From Terebella lapidaria (lineage: Eukaryota; Annelida; Polychaeta; Terebellida; Terebellidae), in NCBI GenBank assembly GCA_949152475.1, contig OX424560.1:18167106-18231105 (forward strand): a stretch of 64,000 nt of DNA, written 5' to 3'. The notes beneath the pieces are model-generated. The model was not told the DNA's origin. It did no database searches and worked only from the letters and a program-made list of their open reading frames with translations. This document shows, in pieces, positions 58,490-64,000 of this stretch. Position 1 is the stretch's first letter; each line of letters begins with the position of its first letter. A program made the translations under genes and the position numbers.

Positions 58490-61034
58490 AGAAATATCCG
58501 TACATACGATCACATGCAGTAACGAACGCCTATCGCCAGGCCTGTATACTGTATACATGAACATAGGTGACATATGTATATATATATATACACATACACA
58601 CATAGGTTATATATAAGACATTTTTTTAACCTACGTACATATATATATATTTATGGCATTTTACAAATCGACACAAGGTCAAATGGAAATACAATGACGT
58701 ATACTCTCAATATATATATATCTTCGGGAAAAAAAATGAATTCAAAGAAGGCAACTAGTTCTTTTGAGTGAGAAAACATCGATAGTAATATTGCTTCACA
58801 GGTGTGTTTGATTATATTGAATACTTATTTACACAATAAAAATAATAGCTATGTACAAGAAAAAAAAAAAACAATATTTGTAACGGTGCCAATAATTTTG
58901 GTTTTGTGTGTAGAATATTATCGCATGATTTTACAGTCACGCTCTCAACATAAGCATGAGAAAAAAAATACACACAGAATACATTGGAATTCATACCCTC
59001 TGAATACGCACACATAATTTCAATCAAAACATTGCTCATGTGCAAAAAGCATTTCCTTCAACAGGAGATTGTCATAAAACAAAATTAGATTTTTATTTAC
59101 CCAAAAATGACCATATTATTCAACTAAGAATGTACAGTGTTTAGTATTAGGTCAAATATTTACATAGAGAAACAAACACAAATATGTTTTTACAGCGTTT
59201 AGGGGGAGGGAAGGGGGATGGGGGTTAGGTATTGGGGCCATGGAGGGAATGGGAGTGCAAAAAAAACCCCAGAACTTTAGAATAGCAATCATTAACATTA
59301 TTTCATGAATTGAAAAACAACCTGATTTTTCTGTATCCATGTTAACAAGAGGCATGTGTACACAATATTAGTCAACAAACCCTGCCGTTCAATCGCTATC
59401 GTGACTTTACACAAACACCAACAACTTACTGTACATCGTTGACTCAAATCTATCCAGTCACTTACAAAAGCAAGTACCTTTGTATTGAGTGCACGTAATT
59501 ATCCACTTGGCAAAGTGTTGGGTTGAAGTCGTGGTTTTGCTTCAAATTTTGCAAACGGTTGGCCACACAATTTTTTTTTTCTAAATTCCTTTTAGTTACG
59601 AATGGATTCGTGGCCCTATGCTACTTCAATCGATATATGGTGAACATGATCTGTACATGCAGGCAAAAGTGACAGTGTTGATACATACTCGTATATTCGT
59701 AACTTGGCACTGATAGATATCTCCGCTTTTCCCTCGTCATCGCGAAACTTAACGTCATAAATAAGCATAGAAATATAGGATTTTTCACTGAATGGCACAG
59801 CACACCGATACATAAGGATTCGATACATACAGATATATCCAGCGCCCCTGAATTTCGAAAGAGTAACAACAGTATTATGACATTTATAAGCTCAAGGTTA
59901 ATAAGTAGATACTGATATTATACACAAAAACGGGCGAGATATTTATAGAGTACCGAATTATGAAAACAAATTCCGAAGTATCACAGATGGACGCAATAAA
60001 ATAGCTATCTTACAAATATGCTACTGAATACGTTTACGGTTAAGATGGTTTTTGTTAGCAACTACTACAGTAGGTTTAGATATATTCAATGGCCCCTCAA
60101 CTGAAATAATACATGTGTTATAATTAAGCCTGTCTAGGTTAGGAAAGCAACACTTAATAATTTAGCCTACCATGGTCCACAGTTTCTCGTATTTGACTAA
60201 ATATCTTGAGCACTAACAAAATGACAAATTGTGTAATAAATACAAACCAGAAATATGATATTTTCAGTATTTAGTATTGAGCAGGCACTGCCTATGAATG
60301 TTCCATCCTGACCTATATATTCTCATCTTTAGTTGACTCGCACCCTATAGAAGCGTATCTTGTCATATACGTTGACTAAGCACCCATATACATATCACCC
60401 AGTCACACAAAAGAATTAACTGTACATTTCCTGCCGCGGTTTCAATGAAAAAACCTACCCTCCTGCGAAAAGGGGATCAATTCGATGCCAACTACCGTCA
60501 ATTATCACCCTTCATAAATATATCCACGCTTTTTTGTATATGCCATTACAGATACACATATATAGTCAAGTTGTTCTCAATATATGTTAATACATGTGCT
60601 ATGCTGTTCCACACTGAAATTTCTTTATGCCTAATGAATATGTATTATTTTGCGCAAGCAGTGTGGCAGAAGAAACCCCTCTCAGTCTAACCTAGAAGCT
60701 TACACAAACGAAAAATGCAGCAATATACAACCTGCAAGGGCGAAAAAACAAAATTCGAGAAAATGAATAGCATTTACAAGGATATCGTGAATCGTGGTTT
60801 TCTTTTCAAGTGTAGGGTCACGGAATGATATAAATTATGTTCGTTGAACGATGTAAACATATCTTCTTGCGATTAATGAGCACGCACTGTTCGAAGCCAT
60901 TGGCTCAGGATTAGATGTAACACACAACCTTGCATGGGTAACACATAGAATCTTTTTTCCTAGTCGTTTCCAATCACATGCATGTACAGGCAGGGATTAT
61001 TGATAAACGATTTAGCGTACGTACATTTATAGAC

Positions 61035-61038
<4 letters not shown>

Positions 61039-61069
<31 letters not shown>
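61039..61069. repeat. (AT)n microsatellite
   Basis: Perfect alternating AT for about 31 bp. Confidence 0.95.
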
Positions 61070-61071
<2 letters not shown>

Positions 61072-62699
61072 TATATAAAGTCACCACACGTGTTTTTAAT
61101 AGTCCACGTTTACAGTTTGGACTCTTGACAAAAAAAAACTCGACTATGCGAGATCATCTACATTTCCCGTGTAACAATAAATAAATAATCAAGGGTGTAT
61201 TTTGCGATTTTTTGGAATAATTACTTAATATCATGGAGGTGCACCTTTCGTAACATCTACCTAGATAAACTGTGTTTGGATACAAAGTAAAAAGCTACGA
61301 CTGACGCACAACAACGAGGTACGAAGATTACAGGCGTTTTCTTGAAAGAGCATATATGATAAGTATATATAATGACAAGTGAACATTTCTTTAGCTGTAG
61401 AAAACCCTCCCCGTAAAGTTGATATGTTTCGACATTTCTAGTCTCTGGCAATCCGTAATAAAGGCTCTATGCTGAGCCATTTGTTTCAAGTTTACTGTGA
61501 GGAAATAAAAATCAACAAACAACAAACCTAGATTAGTACTTAAAACATCGAATAACATCGGGCGAATCAAAGACAAAATAGAAGTACGTCCTGCGATACA
61601 TGATAAAAAATCTATGTATATACGTGTATATAGATTACTCCATGTGCGGATATTTAAGTGGACCATCGTAGAATGACACTGTCATGACCTCGAATGAAAT
61701 AGTGACCAACATTTTGAGGAATTGGAAATTCATCCCAAGACATTCGCATTTGCCACGCATGTATACAACCAACACTTTGCCACAAAAACACTTTACATAT
61801 ATTATGTACAACAATCAGGAATAAACATTTCTACCCATAGTCTATTTACAGAATAACAATATGTAAGGGTGGAGTTATACTCAACCAATAACAAGCTATC
61901 TTATCTCTATTATGTACAATAAAAGGCGCAAAATTGATTGACGCCGTCGACAAAAAATAAATTCAACGTGAAATTGAAACAATGTTGAAGTGTGCGTATC
62001 TGTAATAACTGATCTAAGATGCACGTATATCATAATCAGATTAAAACCAACAAATTTGCACAAATAGTATTGAAGTGTGCACCGACATAAAAAGAAGTGG
62101 AAAAAAAGTCTAATTTTCCCAACAACAAAGATCTACTAACAGACAAAATATCCTTGGATACTAACACGATCAAGGCCTGAATAAAATAGTTCCAATTTGC
62201 TAAATAAAAAAGTCTTTGGTCTGTTCCGACCATAGCTTAATGTATCACTAAAAATTTCAACAATCATTATCACATAATTGAAATACAAAGTGCTCTCTTA
62301 AAACCCTACCACACAAAAACATGCTTCAAAAACAATGTACATAAAATTTCCTATAAAATCAGGGCATTTCAGCATCTCGCAAGAAGTAAATTCATGTTTT
62401 CCCCCAATTTCAGTCGTAATCTTTTTTTTGAGTTTTCACACATTATGCCACCACATAATACTATATACAGATCCATAATTCTTCTGGTGGAACAAGTCAT
62501 TTAAAAGCGAACAATTGTAAATTTTCTTAGAATTTTAACAGTTCAACAATTTCTGTGATTTTGTATTCTACGTTGCAATTTCAAATTCAACATTTTCTTG
62601 TACATTTATCGTAGATTGAAATGCCCCGTGATCGCAAGGTACATGTAATGCCGATCTTTTGTCGTGTTTGAAGAGGATGTGGGTTCATCTGAACTGCTC

Positions 62700-62828
62700 A
62701 GTTGCCACCAAATTCGAGTTCCGATGTAAATTTCTGATGAATCTCTTGTGTCTTTTCTAGTTCTTCTCCGGATGTTGTCCAATGTTTTGAGGCGAGTTTT
62801 CCTCGAACAGCTGTCTCAAAAAGCTGCA
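62700..62828 (-). other. possible 3' UTR exon of the convergent gene
   Basis: The minus strand shows an acceptor TTTATTCCCTAG at 62829-62840, and the upstream coding exon carries a donor GTACGT just after its stop codon (63032). This implies a 3' UTR intron of about 0.2 kb, 63032-62829. The exon's 3' limit is unknown. Confidence 0.4.
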
Positions 62829-63057
62829 CTAGGGAATAAAACGCACAACAATTAATTTTGCTTGCTAAAGATTAATACTAATGTCATTTCAATCTTGTTT
62901 GATGCAATATAATATCCGCATGTTAGAAAAAGTAACAATTTTTTGTTGTTTCTACTGTAAAAATATCAACTATTGATTCACAAAATAGTAGTAAAACTTT
63001 ATGAAAGAATCGAAGAAATTGCAATCACGTACCACAATTGCCTACACTGTAGCCCGT

Positions 63058-63117
63058 TTATTTGGCCTGGGTGTAGCTGTATGGATCGTCAGGGGTGATG
63101 GCAGCCGCTCCACGCTC
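63058..63117 (-). CDS. last coding exon of a probable RBMS-family RNA-binding protein
   Basis: Minus strand: acceptor CTGTTTGTAG, then 19 codons, ERGAAAITPDDPYSYTQAK, and TAA at 63060-63058. The exon itself runs on to a GTACGT donor at 63032. The PY[S/T][Y/F]xxxK end resembles the C-termini of vertebrate RBMS1/RBMS3. The RNA-binding domains lie outside the window, so the family call rests on the tail only. RBMS3 and NEK10 are also in the same human chromosome region (3p24), which is suggestive of conserved synteny. Confidence 0.5.
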   Translation of the reverse strand, partial: ERGAAAITPDDPYSYTQAK

Positions 63118-63459
63118 CTACAAACAGAAACATTGTTAGATTGAAATGACAAGATTTCACCAAGTTTTGGACTTTTTAAATGTTTATATTTCGTCAATAG
63201 GGGTGAAAAACCAAAAATTTTAACTGAGCAAGTCTATAGTCTAGAATTTACTATAGATGCAAACTTTTATTCTTACACAACATATTCCTATTGCAGGAGA
63301 CATACCACAATAGAAAACAATCAGTTTCAGCATTACACACAATTAAATTCCGGCAAATTACACTAAATTTGATTACCACCAGATCACAACCCAAATCGAA
63401 TTTAGGGTGCAGTATGGGCACAAGGGGTGAATGGGCCAAGGGCCCGTGTGTATACGTAC

Positions 63460-63555
63460 ATCTAGAGTCAGGGCCTGTAGTATCGGGGTGCCTTGCTGGG
63501 GGTACATCTGCGTGTATGCCGTGGCATGGGGCGCGGTGGCAGCGGCAGCCATGTA
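63460..63555 (-). CDS. penultimate coding exon of a probable RBMS-family protein
   Basis: Minus strand: acceptor TTTTTCAG, 32 codons starting YMAAAATAPHATAYTQMYPQ and ending LTLD, donor GAT|GTACGT. Phase 0 joins the last exon directly. The Ala-rich YMxAAA...Y...QMYPQQ composition is like the low-complexity C-terminal region of RBMS proteins. Other Ala/Gln/Tyr-rich RNA-binding proteins are possible. Confidence 0.5.
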
Positions 63556-64000
63556 CTGAAAAACATAAACGTTGTGACGATTATAAGAAACGAACGATAT
63601 AGGTACAAGAATACATGTCATGGAAAATTTCATTTGCTTTCATTTTTACAAGAAAGTGATATTTGTTTGAAAGTACACCACTGTAAGCATTGCAAGGGAA
63701 GTTATGATTTTTGGTCAAAAGCTCAACGATTTTATTTTCGTACATGACAAAAAGCACATCATTAGATTATCATGATTATTAATGTATGGAAGCTATATTT
63801 ATCACAGGATTTATTATTTCAAAAGAAAACATGGACAAGAAAGCCACATTTACTTAATTACGTCAGTAAGTTCTGTACACAGAGCATAAAGCTAATACAC
63901 AAGTATACGGAAATCTAGATTGGTGCGCAAAGTGTCAAATATTCCTATTAATCAAGCATCCCGGCCTAAGGCACCCAATTTTGGCGGTTACAAAAAGCTG
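63556..64000 (-). other. intron of the convergent gene, no exon seen
   Basis: AT-rich; no coding block with splice sites is supported before the window end. Confidence 0.35.

Larger units (their letters stand above)
56908..62827 (-). other. probable long 3' UTR of the convergent gene
   Basis: No supported coding exon on either strand. AT microsatellites at about 58200-58250, 58578-58592 and 61039-61069. The length fits RBMS-type genes, which often have long 3' UTRs, but part could be intergenic. Confidence 0.4.

Overview
This is a eukaryotic genomic window, AT-rich (roughly 36-38% GC by eye), with GT-AG spliced genes, long introns and many small transposable elements. Gene content and sequence texture (frequent TACATGTA and TAGGCCTA words, short MITEs, a full-length NEK10) suggest a marine invertebrate animal, perhaps an invertebrate deuterostome such as amphioxus or a hemichordate. 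A lophotrochozoan cannot be excluded; the species is inference only.

Layout. 1-205: edge of a dispersed repeat. 1130-7526 (+): a six-exon model of a two-Ig-domain, single-pass membrane receptor with a long tyrosine-rich tail; its introns carry a 539-bp TTAA-type MITE and a 2.3-kb element. 7.5-19 kb: a repeat-dense gene desert holding ACGCG iterons, two foldbacks, a nested composite repeat, a broken LINE 3' end, a 264-bp-arm inverted repeat and an element with 81-bp terminal inverted repeats. 19-29.2 kb: mostly unique non-coding DNA.

29258-54943 (+): a complete NEK10-type kinase gene. Thirty coding exons join with consistent splice phases into 1218 codons: an N-terminal armadillo-like region, a NEK kinase domain and conserved C-terminal motifs. 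Two of its introns hold copies of a repeat family whose ~137-bp tandem units carry AGGTCA half-sites arranged as DR1 and TCAAGGTCA motifs.

56.9-63.6 kb (-): the last coding exons and long 3' UTR of a convergent gene, probably an RBMS-family RNA-binding protein. The two genes meet tail to tail, with opposing AATAAA signals about 35 bp apart near 56.88 kb.

Regulation: a perfect RFX-type X-box lies 9 bp past a NEK10 exon, which fits a ciliary kinase. The most interesting observations are the nuclear-receptor-site minisatellites, the Ig receptor whose Ig2 exon now runs into a MITE, the short ORF repeated within the NEK10-intron elements, and the inverted repeat that has captured a LINE fragment.
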